A stretch of DNA of 62,856 nucleotides from Rhodanobacter denitrificans (GCA_017848855.1 JAFIHF010000062.1:1-62856), one strand, 5' to 3'; positions 34,641 through 43,779 are shown, counted from the first letter of the stretch. Numbers and translations: made by a program. Notes: generated from the letters alone by a model not told the origin.

Positions 34641-35678
34641 ATGGATATCGCCGAACTGCTTGCCTTCTCGGTGAAGAACAAGGCCTCGGACCTGCACCTT
34701 TCCGCCGGCCTGCCGCCGATGATCCGCGTGGACGGCGACGTGCGCCGCATCAACATCCCGGCGCTGGACCACAAGCAGGTGCACTCGCTGGTGTACGACA
34801 TCATGTCGGACAAGCAGCGGCGCGACTACGAGGAGTTCCTGGAGACGGACTTCTCGTTCGAGATCCCGGGCCTGGCGCGCTTCCGCGTCAACGCGTTCAC
34901 CCAGAACCGCGGCGCCGGCGCGGTGTTCCGCACGATTCCCTCCGAGGTGCTGACGCTGGAGGACCTCGGCTGCCCGCGGGTGTTCAAGGAGCTGATCGAG
35001 CAGCCGCAGGGCCTGATCCTGGTGACCGGCCCCACCGGCTCGGGCAAGTCGACCACGCTGGCGGCGATGGTCGACCACATCAACAAGAACGAATACGGCC
35101 ACATGCTCACGGTCGAGGACCCGATCGAGTTCGTGCACACCTCGCAGAAGTGCCTGGTGAACCAGCGCGAGGTGCACCGCGACACGCACGGCTTCAACGA
35201 GGCGCTGCGCTCGGCGCTGCGCGAGGACCCGGACTACATTCTGGTGGGCGAGCTGCGCGACCTGGAGACGATCCGCCTCGCGCTGACCGCGGCGGAAACC
35301 GGCCACCTGGTGTTCGCCACCGTGCACACCAGCTCGGCGGCGAAGACCATCGACCGCATCATCGACGTGTTCCCCGCCGGCGAAAAGCCGATGGTGCGCT
35401 CGATGCTGTCCGAATCGCTGCGCGCGGTGATCTCGCAGTCGCTGCTGAAGAAGACCGGCGGCGGCCGCATCGCGGCGCACGAGATCATGGTGGCGGTGCC
35501 GGCGATCCGCAACCTGATCCGCGAGGACAAGGTGGCGCAGATGTACTCGGCGATCCAGACCGGCCAGCAGTTCGGCATGCAGACCCTGGACCAGTGCCTG
35601 CAGGACCTGGTCAAGCGCGGCCTGGTGGCGCGGCAGGAAGCGCTGGGCTATGCCAAGAACAAGGATCTGTTCCGGTGA
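34641..35678 (+). CDS. pilT: Type IV pilus retraction ATPase PilT
   Basis: 345 residues, the normal PilT length. The N-terminal PAS-like domain is followed by a RecA-like motor: Walker A G-P-T-G-S-G-K-S-T-T, Asp box (E-D-P-I-E-F-V), Walker B (I-L-V-G-E-L-R-D) and His box (H-L-V-F-A-T-V-H-T). The A-I-R-N-L-I-R motif needed for retraction is intact. It works as a cytoplasmic hexamer at the pilus base. The frame is open upstream, but a start at 34641 (M-D-I-A-E-L-L) matches the family. Confidence 0.97.
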   Translation: MDIAELLAFSVKNKASDLHLSAGLPPMIRVDGDVRRINIPALDHKQVHSLVYDIMSDKQRRDYEEFLETDFSFEIPGLARFRVNAFTQNRGAGAVFRTIPSEVLTLEDLGCPRVFKELIEQPQGLILVTGPTGSGKSTTLAAMVDHINKNEYGHMLTVEDPIEFVHTSQKCLVNQREVHRDTHGFNEALRSALREDPDYILVGELRDLETIRLALTAAETGHLVFATVHTSSAAKTIDRIIDVFPAGEKPMVRSMLSESLRAVISQSLLKKTGGGRIAAHEIMVAVPAIRNLIREDKVAQMYSAIQTGQQFGMQTLDQCLQDLVKRGLVARQEALGYAKNKDLFR

Positions 35679-35682
35679 GGCG

Positions 35683-35830
35683 CGGGACTCGGGGCTCGGG
35701 ACCCGGGACTCGAACCGCGTTGCACGCGGTTGACGCAGCGGGTCGGCATGCGTCGCCGGCCATGAGATGTTTAGCGCCCGGCGGCTTGGCGTGCTTTGGC
35801 CGAGTCCCGGGTCCCGAGTCCCGAGTCCCG
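35683..35830. repeat. Inverted arrays of the GGGACTC heptamer between pilT and pilU
   Basis: Forward copies at 35683-35715 and reversed copies at 35803-35830 face each other across about 87 bp, so the RNA could form a long stem-loop just before the pilU ribosome-binding site (CAGGAG). The loop region has no gene. Confidence 0.8.
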
Positions 35831-35844
35831 CCAGGAGCATCGCC

Positions 35845-37011
35845 ATGAGCGAATTCGATTTCACCTCCTTCCTCAAGCTGATGGTGCACAAGCAGGCCTC
35901 GGACCTGTTCATCACGGCCGGCGTGCCGCCGTCGATGAAGGTGCAGGGGCGGATCGTGCCGGTCACGCAGAGCCCGCTGTCGATCCAGCAGTCGCGCGAC
36001 ATGGTGCTCAACGTGATGACGCCCTCGCAGCGCGAGGAGTTCGAGAAGACCCACGAGTGCCAGTTCGCGATCTCCGCGCAGGGCGTGGGCCGCTTCCGCG
36101 TGTCGTGCTTCTATCAGCGCAACTGCGTGGGCATGGTGCTGCGCCGGATCGAGTCGAAGATCCCCACCGTGGAGGAGCTGAACCTGCCGCCGGTGATCAA
36201 GCAGCTGGCGATGACCAAGCGCGGCATCATCATCTTCGTGGGCGGCACCGGCACCGGCAAATCCACCTCGCTGGCGTCGATGATCGGCTACCGCAACCAG
36301 AACTCGACCGGCCACATCATCACCATCGAGGACCCGATCGAATACGTGCACAAGCACGAGGGCTGCATCATCACCCAGCGCGAGATCGGCATCGACACCG
36401 ACAGCTGGGAGAACGCGCTGAAGAACACCCTGCGCCAGGCGCCCGACGTCATCATGATCGGCGAGGTGCGCACGCGCGAGACGATGGAGCACGCGATCGC
36501 GTTCGCCGAAACCGGTCACCTGGTGCTGTGCACGCTGCACGCGAACAACGCGAACCAGGCGATGGACCGCATCCTGCACTTCTTCCCCGAGGACCGGCGC
36601 CAGCAGCTGTTCATGGACCTGTCGCTGAACCTCAAGGGCGTGGTGGCGCAGCAGCTGATCCCCACCCCGGACGGCAAGGCGCGCCGGGTGGCGGTGGAGA
36701 TCCTCCTGGGCACGCCGCTGGTGCAGGACTACATCCGCCAGGGCGAGATCCACAAGCTCAAGGACGTGATGAAGGAATCCAACCTGCTCGGCATGAAGAC
36801 CTTCGACCAAAGTTTGGTCGAGCTGTACCACGCCGGCGAGATCAGCTACGAGGACGCGCTGCGCCACGCCGACAGCGCGAACGAGGTGCGCCTGCGCATC
36901 AAGCTGGCCCAGGGCGGCGACGCGCACACGCTGTCGCAGGGGCTGGAAGGCGTGGAGGTGGAGCAGACCCGCGGCGGCGACAGCTTCGGCGGCGGGCTGT
37001 TGCAGCGCTGA
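35845..37011 (+). CDS. pilU: Type IV pilus accessory retraction ATPase PilU
   Basis: 388 residues. Walker A is G-G-T-G-T-G-K-S-T-S, the Asp box E-D-P-I-E-Y-V-H and Walker B I-M-I-G-E-V-R-T-R-E. The long C-terminal extension after the helix-rich region (A-L-R-H-A-D-S-A-N-E-V-R-L-R-I) is what distinguishes PilU from PilT. PilU boosts retraction force in a PilT-dependent way. The ATG at 35845 has a clear CAGGAG ribosome-binding site, and the gene is probably co-transcribed with pilT. Confidence 0.96.
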   Translation: MSEFDFTSFLKLMVHKQASDLFITAGVPPSMKVQGRIVPVTQSPLSIQQSRDMVLNVMTPSQREEFEKTHECQFAISAQGVGRFRVSCFYQRNCVGMVLRRIESKIPTVEELNLPPVIKQLAMTKRGIIIFVGGTGTGKSTSLASMIGYRNQNSTGHIITIEDPIEYVHKHEGCIITQREIGIDTDSWENALKNTLRQAPDVIMIGEVRTRETMEHAIAFAETGHLVLCTLHANNANQAMDRILHFFPEDRRQQLFMDLSLNLKGVVAQQLIPTPDGKARRVAVEILLGTPLVQDYIRQGEIHKLKDVMKESNLLGMKTFDQSLVELYHAGEISYEDALRHADSANEVRLRIKLAQGGDAHTLSQGLEGVEVEQTRGGDSFGGGLLQR

Positions 37012-37036
37012 GCTGCGCAGGCCGGCTGATCTTGCC

Positions 37037-37186
37037 GTAGGAGCGCACCCTGTGCGCGAAAGCGAGAAGTGAGTGCAGAGGAGTGAGGAGATAGAGAAAG
37101 CATGGGCGGCGAGGTGCTGCTCCTCTCTCACTTCTCGCTCCTCTGCACTCACTCCTGCTCCATTCGCGCACAGGGTGCGCTCCTAC
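37037..37186. repeat. GTAG-type REP palindrome, copy 2, with a second inverted repeat nested in its loop
   Basis: Outer arms GTAGGAGCGCACCCTGTGCG at 37037 and its complement ending at 37186 enclose an inverted repeat of AGTGAGTGCAGAGGAG and its complement (about 37069-37153). The inner unit resembles the one at 60732-60826. The two families are nested. Confidence 0.85.
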
Positions 37187-37195
37187 GGGCTCATT

Positions 37196-37232
37196 GAAAC
37201 GAAGAGGGCGCCATCGGCGCCCTCTTCGTTTC
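37196..37232. terminator. Bidirectional terminator between pilU and the lipoprotein gene
   Basis: A perfect 17-bp stem, GAAACGAAGAGGGCGCC, pairs with its complement across a 3-base loop (ATC). It lies between two convergent genes and the arms give TTTC/GAAA edges in both directions, as expected for a shared rho-independent terminator. Confidence 0.75.
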
Positions 37233-37248
37233 GGCTGTGCAACCGGGT

Positions 37249-39045
37249 TTACTTCAGCGTGGTGTGGCTGGTCACCACCATGCCGTGCTCGTCCACGTGC
37301 AGCTCGGCGTCGATGCGGTCCACCCGTTGCGCCTGCGCTTCCATCGCGGCGAACTGCGCCTTGGTGCGGGCGGCGTCGGCGGCGGCCTGGGCGGCTTCGT
37401 CGGCGGGCGTGGTGTCGCCGTTGATGGTGGGCTCGTCGCGCTTGCTCATCTCGGCGGCGGCCGCCGCGTAGCTGTCGGCCTTCTGCTCCATGAACTTCAG
37501 CCAGTCCAGGTACATCGCGCCGGAGAGGTGCATGCGCGCCATCTGGCCGGGCTCGCCCGCCGGATCGTGCAGGGTGCCGGCGAGCTTGCCGTCCTCGCCG
37601 GCGCCGATGCCGAGCGCGAGCGCCTTGTCGCCGGTCGCCAGCCACGCCGGTGCGCCGAACATCGTGACCACGTCCTTGGGCAGCGCCGTCGCCGCGCCGT
37701 TGGCGGCGGGCTTCAGCGTGGCCAGCGCGGGCAGCATCTGCTGGCTGAGCGCGAGCAGGCCGGCGGGGTCGCTGCTGCCCAGCACGATGCGGCCGGTGAA
37801 GTTCGGCAGGCTGCTGGTCTTGTCGGCGCTGAGGCTGTCCAGCGCGAAGCGCAGGCCGAGCAGGTTGCCGAACGGCGGGATCGCCGACTTGGGCAGGAAC
37901 TCGCCCAGCTTGGCGAAGCCTTCGTTGAGGTCGGCCAGCTTCGGGCAGGTGAACGGCTTGGCCGCCACCGCGTCGGCCTGGGCCGACCAGAACTTGCGCA
38001 GCTCGGCCACCGGCATGGCCAGGCTGAGGTCGAACGGCGCGGCCGCGCCGCCTTCGCCCAGGCCGGGCAGCTCCACCTTGAGGCCGCTGAAGGCCTTGGC
38101 GATGTCGTCGGCCAGCGCCACGTCGAAGCGCCCGTCCTGGTGCTTCGCGTCCAGCCGCGTGTAGCCGAAGCTCGCCGACGGCACGCGTGCGGCGATGCGG
38201 CTGGCCTCGGGTGCGCAGCTCGGCGCGGTCTTCAAGAGGTTCGCCACCGGCTCGCCGGTACGCGCCGATTCGGCGTCGGCGCGCGCCTTCTCGATCGCGG
38301 CGATCAGCGGATCGTTGCCGCCGATCACCAGCGGCAGCGCGCGGCCGAGGTCGAGCTGGCCGACCAGCCACTTCGCGTAGCCCTTGTCCTTGGCCAGCGC
38401 GGCGAGGCGGCCTTCGTCCTGCAGGCTCTTCGCCGGGCGGTCCAGGCCCAGGGTCTGGCGCAGCAGCGCGGTCGAGGCGTCGGCCGGCAGCAGCGCGGCC
38501 ACCATCTGCTTGCCGACCACGGCGAGCACCAGCTCGGTGCCGGAAGCGGGGAACACCTGCCTGCGGTAGTTCTGCGTGGCCAGCGTGGCGGTGTCGAGCT
38601 TCTTGCCGTAGGCGGTTTCCAGCCGGCCCACGAAACCCTCGAAGGCCTTGGGGTCGGTCAGCTCGATGCGCAGCACCGGCGCCATGCCCTCGCCGTAGAG
38701 CGCGAAGCGGCCCTTGAGGTCGAAGCCGTTCGCCTGGGCGAAGGCCTCGATGGTCTTGCCCTTGTACTCGGCGGCGAACGCGCGCACCAGCCGCGCGGCG
38801 TCGGGGTCCTTGGCCTGGAGGCGGGTGGCGAAGGCTTCCATCTGGGCGACCTGCGAGGGTAGCTGCAGGTCGGCCTGGGCGAGCAGCGCCTGGCGCGTGG
38901 CGTCGTCCAGCACGTCCAGGTTGGCGACCGCGTACGGCGTGTCGGCCGGCACGAAGGCCAGCGGGGCGTTCTTGTCCTTGTGCGTGCAGGCCGCCAGCGC
39001 GACGCAAGCCAACCCCAGCGCGATGAAGCGCGTCCTCGATTGCAT
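37249..39045 (-). CDS. Large hypothetical lipoprotein
   Basis: 598 residues, family not recognised. A lipoprotein signal (A-L-G-L-A-C-V-A-L-A-A-C) is followed by a periplasmic domain starting L-A-F-V-P-A-D-T-P-Y-A-V-A-N-L, the opening seen in DUF3352-like proteins. The middle alternates strands and helices with no enzyme motif. The C-terminal ~100 residues are Ala-rich and probably helical. Its place between pilU and pyrB is where relatives have other genes, so a pilus link cannot be inferred. Confidence 0.75.
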   Translation of the reverse strand: MQSRTRFIALGLACVALAACTHKDKNAPLAFVPADTPYAVANLDVLDDATRQALLAQADLQLPSQVAQMEAFATRLQAKDPDAARLVRAFAAEYKGKTIEAFAQANGFDLKGRFALYGEGMAPVLRIELTDPKAFEGFVGRLETAYGKKLDTATLATQNYRRQVFPASGTELVLAVVGKQMVAALLPADASTALLRQTLGLDRPAKSLQDEGRLAALAKDKGYAKWLVGQLDLGRALPLVIGGNDPLIAAIEKARADAESARTGEPVANLLKTAPSCAPEASRIAARVPSASFGYTRLDAKHQDGRFDVALADDIAKAFSGLKVELPGLGEGGAAAPFDLSLAMPVAELRKFWSAQADAVAAKPFTCPKLADLNEGFAKLGEFLPKSAIPPFGNLLGLRFALDSLSADKTSSLPNFTGRIVLGSSDPAGLLALSQQMLPALATLKPAANGAATALPKDVVTMFGAPAWLATGDKALALGIGAGEDGKLAGTLHDPAGEPGQMARMHLSGAMYLDWLKFMEQKADSYAAAAAEMSKRDEPTINGDTTPADEAAQAAADAARTKAQFAAMEAQAQRVDRIDAELHVDEHGMVVTSHTTLK

Positions 39046-39164
39046 GGTGTTCCCCGATGGTGGATGCCGCTGCGCGCAATTATGCCCGCTTTGCGGCTTG
39101 CTGCGCTGCAAGAAGGGCGACCCTCCGGCCGCCCGCGCGATGCGTGATGCCGAATCGACGGCGC

Positions 39165-40091
39165 TCAGCGCGCCAGCAGATCGGCCAGCACGGCCATGCG
39201 CACGAACACGCCGTTCGCCACCTGTTCGAGGATGCGCGACTGCGCGCCGTCGGCCACCTCGTCGGCGATCTCGATGCCGCGGTTGAGCGGGCCCGGGTGC
39301 ATCACCAGGCAGCCCTTGGCGGCGCGCGCGAGGCGCTGGTTGTTGAGGCCGTAGCGCTTGAAGTAGGCGGCCTCGTCGGGCAGCTCGGTGGCGGCCATGC
39401 GCTCCTTCTGCAGGCGCAGCATGATCGCCACGTCGGCGCCCTCGATCGCGCTGTCGAAGTCCTCGGTGAAGCGGCACTGCGGGAACTCGGACGCTTCCGG
39501 CAGCAGCGCGGCGGGGCCGCAGAAGCGGATCTCGCCCACGCCCAGCGCGCCGAGCGCGTGCACGTCCGAGCGCGCCACGCGCGAGTGGCGGATGTCGCCG
39601 CAGATGGTCACCGTGAGGTTCTCGAAATCCGGCCGGTGCTGGCGGATGGTCAGCGCGTCGAGCAGGCCCTGGGTGGGGTGCGCGCGGTTGCCGTCGCCGG
39701 CGTTGACCACCGACACGCCGCTCATCGCGTGGCGCACCAGTTCGTCCGGCGTGCCGGAAACCTTGTGCCGCACCACGATCGCGTCGAGGTGCATCGCCTC
39801 CAGCGTGTGCAAGGTGTCGTACAGCGCCTCGCCCTTGGCGCTGGAGGAGAAGCCGATGTCGAAATTCACCACGTCGGCGCCGAGCCGCCGCGCCGCCAGC
39901 TCGAACGAGGTGCGCGTGCGCGTGGACGGCTCGAAGAACAGGTTGAGCACGGTGCGCCCGGCCAGCGTGTCCAGCTTGCGGGTGCCGTGGGCGCAGGCGT
40001 CGCGCAGCGCGATGGCGCGGTCGAGCAGGTGCTCGATGCTCTCGCGCGACAGGTGTTCCAGCGTGGTGAGGTGGCGCAGGCGAGGGGTCAT
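39165..40091 (-). CDS. pyrB: Aspartate carbamoyltransferase catalytic subunit
   Basis: 308 residues with the carbamoyl-phosphate site F-E-P-S-T-R-T-R-T-S-F-E, the aspartate-side loop S-S-S-A-K-G-E and H-P-T-Q-G-L-L-D. It makes carbamoyl-aspartate in pyrimidine synthesis. It overlaps ruvX by 4 bp. In Pseudomonas the matching operon also has pyrR before and a pyrC-like gene after pyrB; neither is here, so a PyrR-type attenuation control is not expected at this locus. Confidence 0.96.
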   Translation of the reverse strand: MTPRLRHLTTLEHLSRESIEHLLDRAIALRDACAHGTRKLDTLAGRTVLNLFFEPSTRTRTSFELAARRLGADVVNFDIGFSSSAKGEALYDTLHTLEAMHLDAIVVRHKVSGTPDELVRHAMSGVSVVNAGDGNRAHPTQGLLDALTIRQHRPDFENLTVTICGDIRHSRVARSDVHALGALGVGEIRFCGPAALLPEASEFPQCRFTEDFDSAIEGADVAIMLRLQKERMAATELPDEAAYFKRYGLNNQRLARAAKGCLVMHPGPLNRGIEIADEVADGAQSRILEQVANGVFVRMAVLADLLAR

Positions 40092-40546
40092 GGCGGGCCG
40101 GAAGGGATGATGGAGACGGAAGCGGAGGGCGCGGCGTGCAGCCAGCGCTCGAGGATCACGGCGGCGGCTTCGGCGTCGATCGCGGCGGCATCGTGGCGGC
40201 GCTTGAGGCCGTGGGCGCGGGCAGCGGCGAAGCGGCGCGCGGCCTCCTGCGAGCTGTGGCGTTCGTCGACCAGCGCCACCGGCAGGGCATAGCGTTGTTG
40301 CAGCGTGGCGGCGAAGCGGCGCGCGCGCTTGCTGGCGGGCTGCTCGGCGCCGTCCAGCGCGAGCGGCAGGCCCACCACCAGGGTGTCGGGCTGCCAGGCG
40401 CCGCGCAGCGCGTCCAGCTGCGGCCAGTCCGGCTCGCCGTCGCGCACCGCGAGCACGGCGAGCGCGCGGGCGCTGGCGGTGAGCGCGTTGCCCACCGCCA
40501 CGCCGATCAACTTGCTGCCGACGTCGAAGCCGAGCGCACAGCTCAT
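40088..40546 (-). CDS. ruvX: RuvX/YqgF Holliday-junction resolvase-like protein
   Basis: 152 residues of the RNase H-like YqgF family: G-F-D-V-G-S-K-L-I-G-V-A-V-G-N at the start, V-G-L-P-L-A-L-D-G, V-D-E-R-H-S-S and the final D-A-A-A-I-D-A-E-A-A-A-V-I-L. Members process the 5' end of 16S rRNA and may resolve Holliday junctions. It overlaps both yqgE and pyrB by 4 bp, forming a tight three-gene operon. Confidence 0.93.
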   Translation of the reverse strand: MSCALGFDVGSKLIGVAVGNALTASARALAVLAVRDGEPDWPQLDALRGAWQPDTLVVGLPLALDGAEQPASKRARRFAATLQQRYALPVALVDERHSSQEAARRFAAARAHGLKRRHDAAAIDAEAAAVILERWLHAAPSASVSIIPSGPP

Positions 40547-41112
40547 GCGTGGCCCGCGTAGCCGGTCAGCTGCAGCGGGTCGACGCCGACCAGGCCGGCG
40601 GCGGCGCTCCAGCGTTCCTCCAGCGGGGTGTCGAACACCACCCGCTCGCTGGCCTCGGCGGTGAGCCAGGCGTTCGCCTTCAGTTCCTGCTCCAGCTGGC
40701 CGGCGTCCCAGCCCGCGTAGCCCAGCGCCATGATCGCCTGGCGCGGGCCTTCGCCGGCGGCCATCGCCACCAGGATGTCGCGCGAGGTGGTCACCGACCA
40801 GTGCGCGTCGATGCGGTAGCTGGATTCCCAGTGGCCGGGTTCGCGGTGCAGCACGAAGCCGCGCTCCTGCTGCATCGGGCCGCCGATCAGCACCGGCGCG
40901 TCGGCCAGCTCGGGATCGCTGCACTCCAGCTTCATCTGCGCCAGCACGTCGCCGAAGCGGTACTGCGAGAGTTGGTTCACCAGCAGGCCCACCGCGCCTT
41001 CCTCGCTGTGCTGGCACAGCAGGGCCACGCCGCGCGAGAACGGCGGTTCGGCCAGCCCGGGCATGGCGATCAGGAAATGGCCGGTGAGGGTGGGCGGTTC
41101 GGTGCGGCTCAT
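40543..41112 (-). CDS. yqgE: YqgE/UPF0301 family protein
   Basis: 189 residues with the family signatures L-T-G-H-F-L-I-A-M-P-G-L at the start, F-S-R-G-V-A-L-L-C-Q-H-S-E-E-G-A-V-G, Y-A-G-W-D-A-G-Q-L-E and N-A-W-L-T. The function is unknown. It is co-translated with ruvX, the common arrangement across Gram-negatives. Confidence 0.93.
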   Translation of the reverse strand: MSRTEPPTLTGHFLIAMPGLAEPPFSRGVALLCQHSEEGAVGLLVNQLSQYRFGDVLAQMKLECSDPELADAPVLIGGPMQQERGFVLHREPGHWESSYRIDAHWSVTTSRDILVAMAAGEGPRQAIMALGYAGWDAGQLEQELKANAWLTAEASERVVFDTPLEERWSAAAGLVGVDPLQLTGYAGHA

Positions 41113-41157
41113 GCGCCTATTGTAAGCCCGCCGCGGATCGGCGCGATGCCTGCCCGC

Positions 41158-42018
41158 CTATTTGCTGGTCAATACGCCGCCGGGCAGGAACTGCCAGGTG
41201 CGGGTGATGTAGAGCTCGTCCGCCTCGGCGGCGGCGGGCAGCGGCGGGAACGGCGCGGCCAGCCGCACGATGCGTTCGGCGGCGGCGTCCAGCAGCGGCT
41301 GGCCGGAACCGCGGATCACGTCGATGCTGCGGATGCTGCCGTCGCGGTTGATGCCCACGGTGAGCAGCAGGTCGCCGTGCAGGTCGCGCCGGCGCGCTTC
41401 TTCGGGGTAGTTGAGGTTGCCCACCCGCTGCACGCGGTCGGACCAGCCGCGCATGTAGGCGGCGTAGACGTACTCTTTCGTGTTGGCCGAGATGTACTTC
41501 TTGCGCGGGCGCTTGGCGTAGGCCTCGGTCTGCTGGCGCAGCTCGGCGGCGAGCTGGGCCATCTCCTGCTGGCGGCGCAGATCCTCGGCGCTGGGCGCGT
41601 CCTGCGGCGGCACTTCGGTCTGCGCGGTGTCGCTGGCCACGCTGTAGCGGCTCTGGCCGCTGGTGGTGACCATGCGCTGTGGCGTGGCCTCGCGCGGCTG
41701 CGGCGTGGCGGCGGCGACGTTCTGCATCGCGGTGCCCGGATCGGGCTTGGGCAGGGCGCCGGAGAACGGCTGCGAGGGCCGCGCCGCATGCTCGCTCTGG
41801 CCGCCGCCGCGGTTGTTCGCCTGGGCCAGGAAGTCGGCCTGGTCCGGCGCCTCGCGGTTCGCCACGTTGACCAGGGTGACGTCCAGCGTGGGCAGGCTGG
41901 GCGTGGGCTTGGCGTAGTGGAAGGTGATCCCCAGCAGCAGCACGCCGTGCAGCAGCAGCGAGAACAGCAGGGTCGCGCCGATCGGGTCGGCGGCGGGGCG
42001 TGCGGCGGCGGTACTCAC
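41158..42018 (-). CDS. TonB-like energy transducer
   Basis: 286 residues. One N-terminal transmembrane helix (A-T-L-L-F-S-L-L-L-H-G-V-L-L-L-G) is followed by a proline/glutamine-rich linker and a TonB C-terminal domain (Y-P-E-E-A-R-R-R-D-L-H-G, V-G-I-N-R-D-G-S-I and F-P-P-L-P). The Ser/His pair in the membrane helix that couples to ExbB-ExbD is present. GTG start at 42018 overlaps the gshB stop. In Pseudomonas the protein at this position affects twitching and pilus assembly rather than iron uptake. Confidence 0.85.
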   Translation of the reverse strand: MSTAAARPAADPIGATLLFSLLLHGVLLLGITFHYAKPTPSLPTLDVTLVNVANREAPDQADFLAQANNRGGGQSEHAARPSQPFSGALPKPDPGTAMQNVAAATPQPREATPQRMVTTSGQSRYSVASDTAQTEVPPQDAPSAEDLRRQQEMAQLAAELRQQTEAYAKRPRKKYISANTKEYVYAAYMRGWSDRVQRVGNLNYPEEARRRDLHGDLLLTVGINRDGSIRSIDVIRGSGQPLLDAAAERIVRLAAPFPPLPAAAEADELYITRTWQFLPGGVLTSK

Positions 42019-42992
42019 GGAGCGCGGCTTCCGGCAGGGCGCTGCTCGATGGCGTCGAACAGCAGGCCGGCGATATTGAGCCCGAACTGCGCGTCCAGCT
42101 CGCGTGCGCAGGTCGGCGAGGTGACGTTGACCTCGGTGAGGTAGTCGCCGATCACGTCCAGGCCGACGAAACGCAGGCCGCGGCGGCGCAGTTCCGGCCC
42201 CACTTCGGCGGCGATCCAGCGGTCGCGCTCGGACAGCGGCACGCCTTCGCCGCGGCCGCCGGCGGCGAGGTTGCCGCGGAACTCGTCGCCCTGCGGGATG
42301 CGCGCCAGCGCGTACGGCACCGGTTCGCCGTCGATCAGCAGGATGCGCTTGTCGCCGGCGCTGATCTGCGGGATGAACTTCTGCGCCACCGCGAACTGGC
42401 GGCCCTGGCCGTGCGCGTCGCCGCCCAGCAGGGTCTCCAGCATGGAGTTCAGGTTGCTGTCGCCGGCCTTCACCTTGAAGATGCCGCGCCCGCCCATGCC
42501 GTCCAGCGGCTTCAACACCGCCTCGCCGTGCTCGGCCACGAAGCGGCGCAGCTCGGCCGGGTCGCGTGCGACCAGGGTGGGCGCCATGCACTGCGGGAAG
42601 TGCAGCGCGAACACCTTCTCGTTGCAGTCGCGCAGTGCGCGCGGGTCGTTCACCACCTGCACCCCGGCGCGCTGGGCCGCCTCCAGCACCATGGTGTCGT
42701 AGATGAACTGCGCGTCGACCGGCGGATCCTTGCGCATCAGCACGATGTCCAGCTCGCGCAGGTCGCGCCAGCGCGCTTCGCCGAGGCTGTACCAGTCGCG
42801 CGCGTCGTCGCGCACCGCGAGCGGTCGCAGCCGCGCCCACGGCGCGCCGTCGCGCAGCGCCAGGTCGCCCTGCTCCAGGTAGTGCAGGGCGTGGCCGCGG
42901 CGCTGCGCTTCCAGCAGCATCGCCAGGCTGGTGTCCTTGGCCGGCTTGATCGCGCCGATCGGGTCCATCAGCACTGCGACCGAAAGGGGCAT
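42015..42992 (-). CDS. gshB: Glutathione synthetase
   Basis: 325 residues. The N-terminus reads V-A-V-L-M-D-P-I-G. The ATP-grasp loop is K-P-L-D-G-M-G-G-R-G-I-F, later L-D-V-I-G-D-Y-L-T-E-V-N-V-T-S-P-T-C. It joins gamma-glutamylcysteine and glycine. I chose the ATG at 42992 because it matches the family; a longer frame exists. It is divergent from pilG and followed by the tonB-like gene with a 4-bp overlap. Confidence 0.95.
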   Translation of the reverse strand: MPLSVAVLMDPIGAIKPAKDTSLAMLLEAQRRGHALHYLEQGDLALRDGAPWARLRPLAVRDDARDWYSLGEARWRDLRELDIVLMRKDPPVDAQFIYDTMVLEAAQRAGVQVVNDPRALRDCNEKVFALHFPQCMAPTLVARDPAELRRFVAEHGEAVLKPLDGMGGRGIFKVKAGDSNLNSMLETLLGGDAHGQGRQFAVAQKFIPQISAGDKRILLIDGEPVPYALARIPQGDEFRGNLAAGGRGEGVPLSERDRWIAAEVGPELRRRGLRFVGLDVIGDYLTEVNVTSPTCARELDAQFGLNIAGLLFDAIEQRPAGSRAP

Positions 42993-43168
42993 CGTGGTTC
43001 TCCGCGAAAGGTCCTGCGGCGCGAAGCGCCGGCGACGGGAGCGAGGATGTTCGCCCACGCCGCCGGCTGCGACAAGCGCGTTCGCTGCCGAAGTGCCGCG
43101 GAAGGTTCAAGCCTGCCGATGCGGGTCACATTGCGCGCGGGCGGAACGCCTTGCCGCGCGAATGTTGC

Positions 43169-43197
43169 TTGACGCGCTGGCAGGCAGGCAGTAAACA
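43169..43197 (+). promoter_or_regulatory. Candidate sigma-70 promoter for the pilG-chpC operon
   Basis: TTGACG (43169-43174) and TAAACA (43192-43197) are separated by 17 bp, 144 bp before the pilG start in the 348-bp gshB-pilG gap. The match to consensus is moderate and only its position supports it. The rest of the gap (42993-43340) shows no gene. Confidence 0.4.
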
Positions 43198-43340
43198 ACG
43201 GAGCGTGCACATCCCGCCGCAGAGCGGGTGTCGTGGATCGCAACGCAGGGTTGTTTTGTCATGAGCACCGGCGGCATGCTTGTTGCCTGTCTTGGTGGTT
43301 GTCCTGGGCCCGGCTTGCGGGCGGCAGGAGGGGGGAAGTA

Positions 43341-43754
43341 ATGAATCTGAACGCGAACGCGAATGGTCTGGCCGGCCTGCGAGTCATGGTGATCGACGAC
43401 TCCAAGACCATCCGTCGCACGGCAGAGACCCTGCTGAAGAAGGAAGGCTGCGACGTGCTGACCGCGGTGGACGGCTTCGAGGCGCTGGCCAAGATCGCCG
43501 ACCAGAAGCCCGCGATCATCTTCGTCGACATCATGATGCCGCGGCTGGACGGCTACCAGACCTGCGCGCTGATCAAGAACAACCCGCAGTTCCGCGCCAC
43601 GCCGGTGATCATGCTCAGCTCCAAGGACGGGCTGTTCGACAAGGCGCGCGGCCGCGTCGTGGGCGCGGAGCAGTACCTCACCAAGCCATTCACGCGCGAC
43701 GAGCTGCTCGGCGCGATCCACCACCATGTCAGCACGGTACCCACCAGCCGCTGA
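43341..43754 (+). CDS. pilG: Twitching motility response regulator PilG
   Basis: 137 residues, a stand-alone receiver domain. The acidic pocket is V-I-D-D-S-K, the phosphorylated Asp is in F-V-D-I-M-M-P-R-L-D-G, with M-L-S-S-K-D and the Lys in Y-L-T-K-P-F. Phosphorylated by ChpA, PilG promotes pilus extension and raises cAMP in Pseudomonas. A strong GGAGGGGGGAAG ribosome-binding site lies before the ATG. First gene of the Pil-Chp operon. Confidence 0.96.
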   Translation: MNLNANANGLAGLRVMVIDDSKTIRRTAETLLKKEGCDVLTAVDGFEALAKIADQKPAIIFVDIMMPRLDGYQTCALIKNNPQFRATPVIMLSSKDGLFDKARGRVVGAEQYLTKPFTRDELLGAIHHHVSTVPTSR

Positions 43755-43779
43755 CCGCAGATTCTTTCAGGGGGAACCT

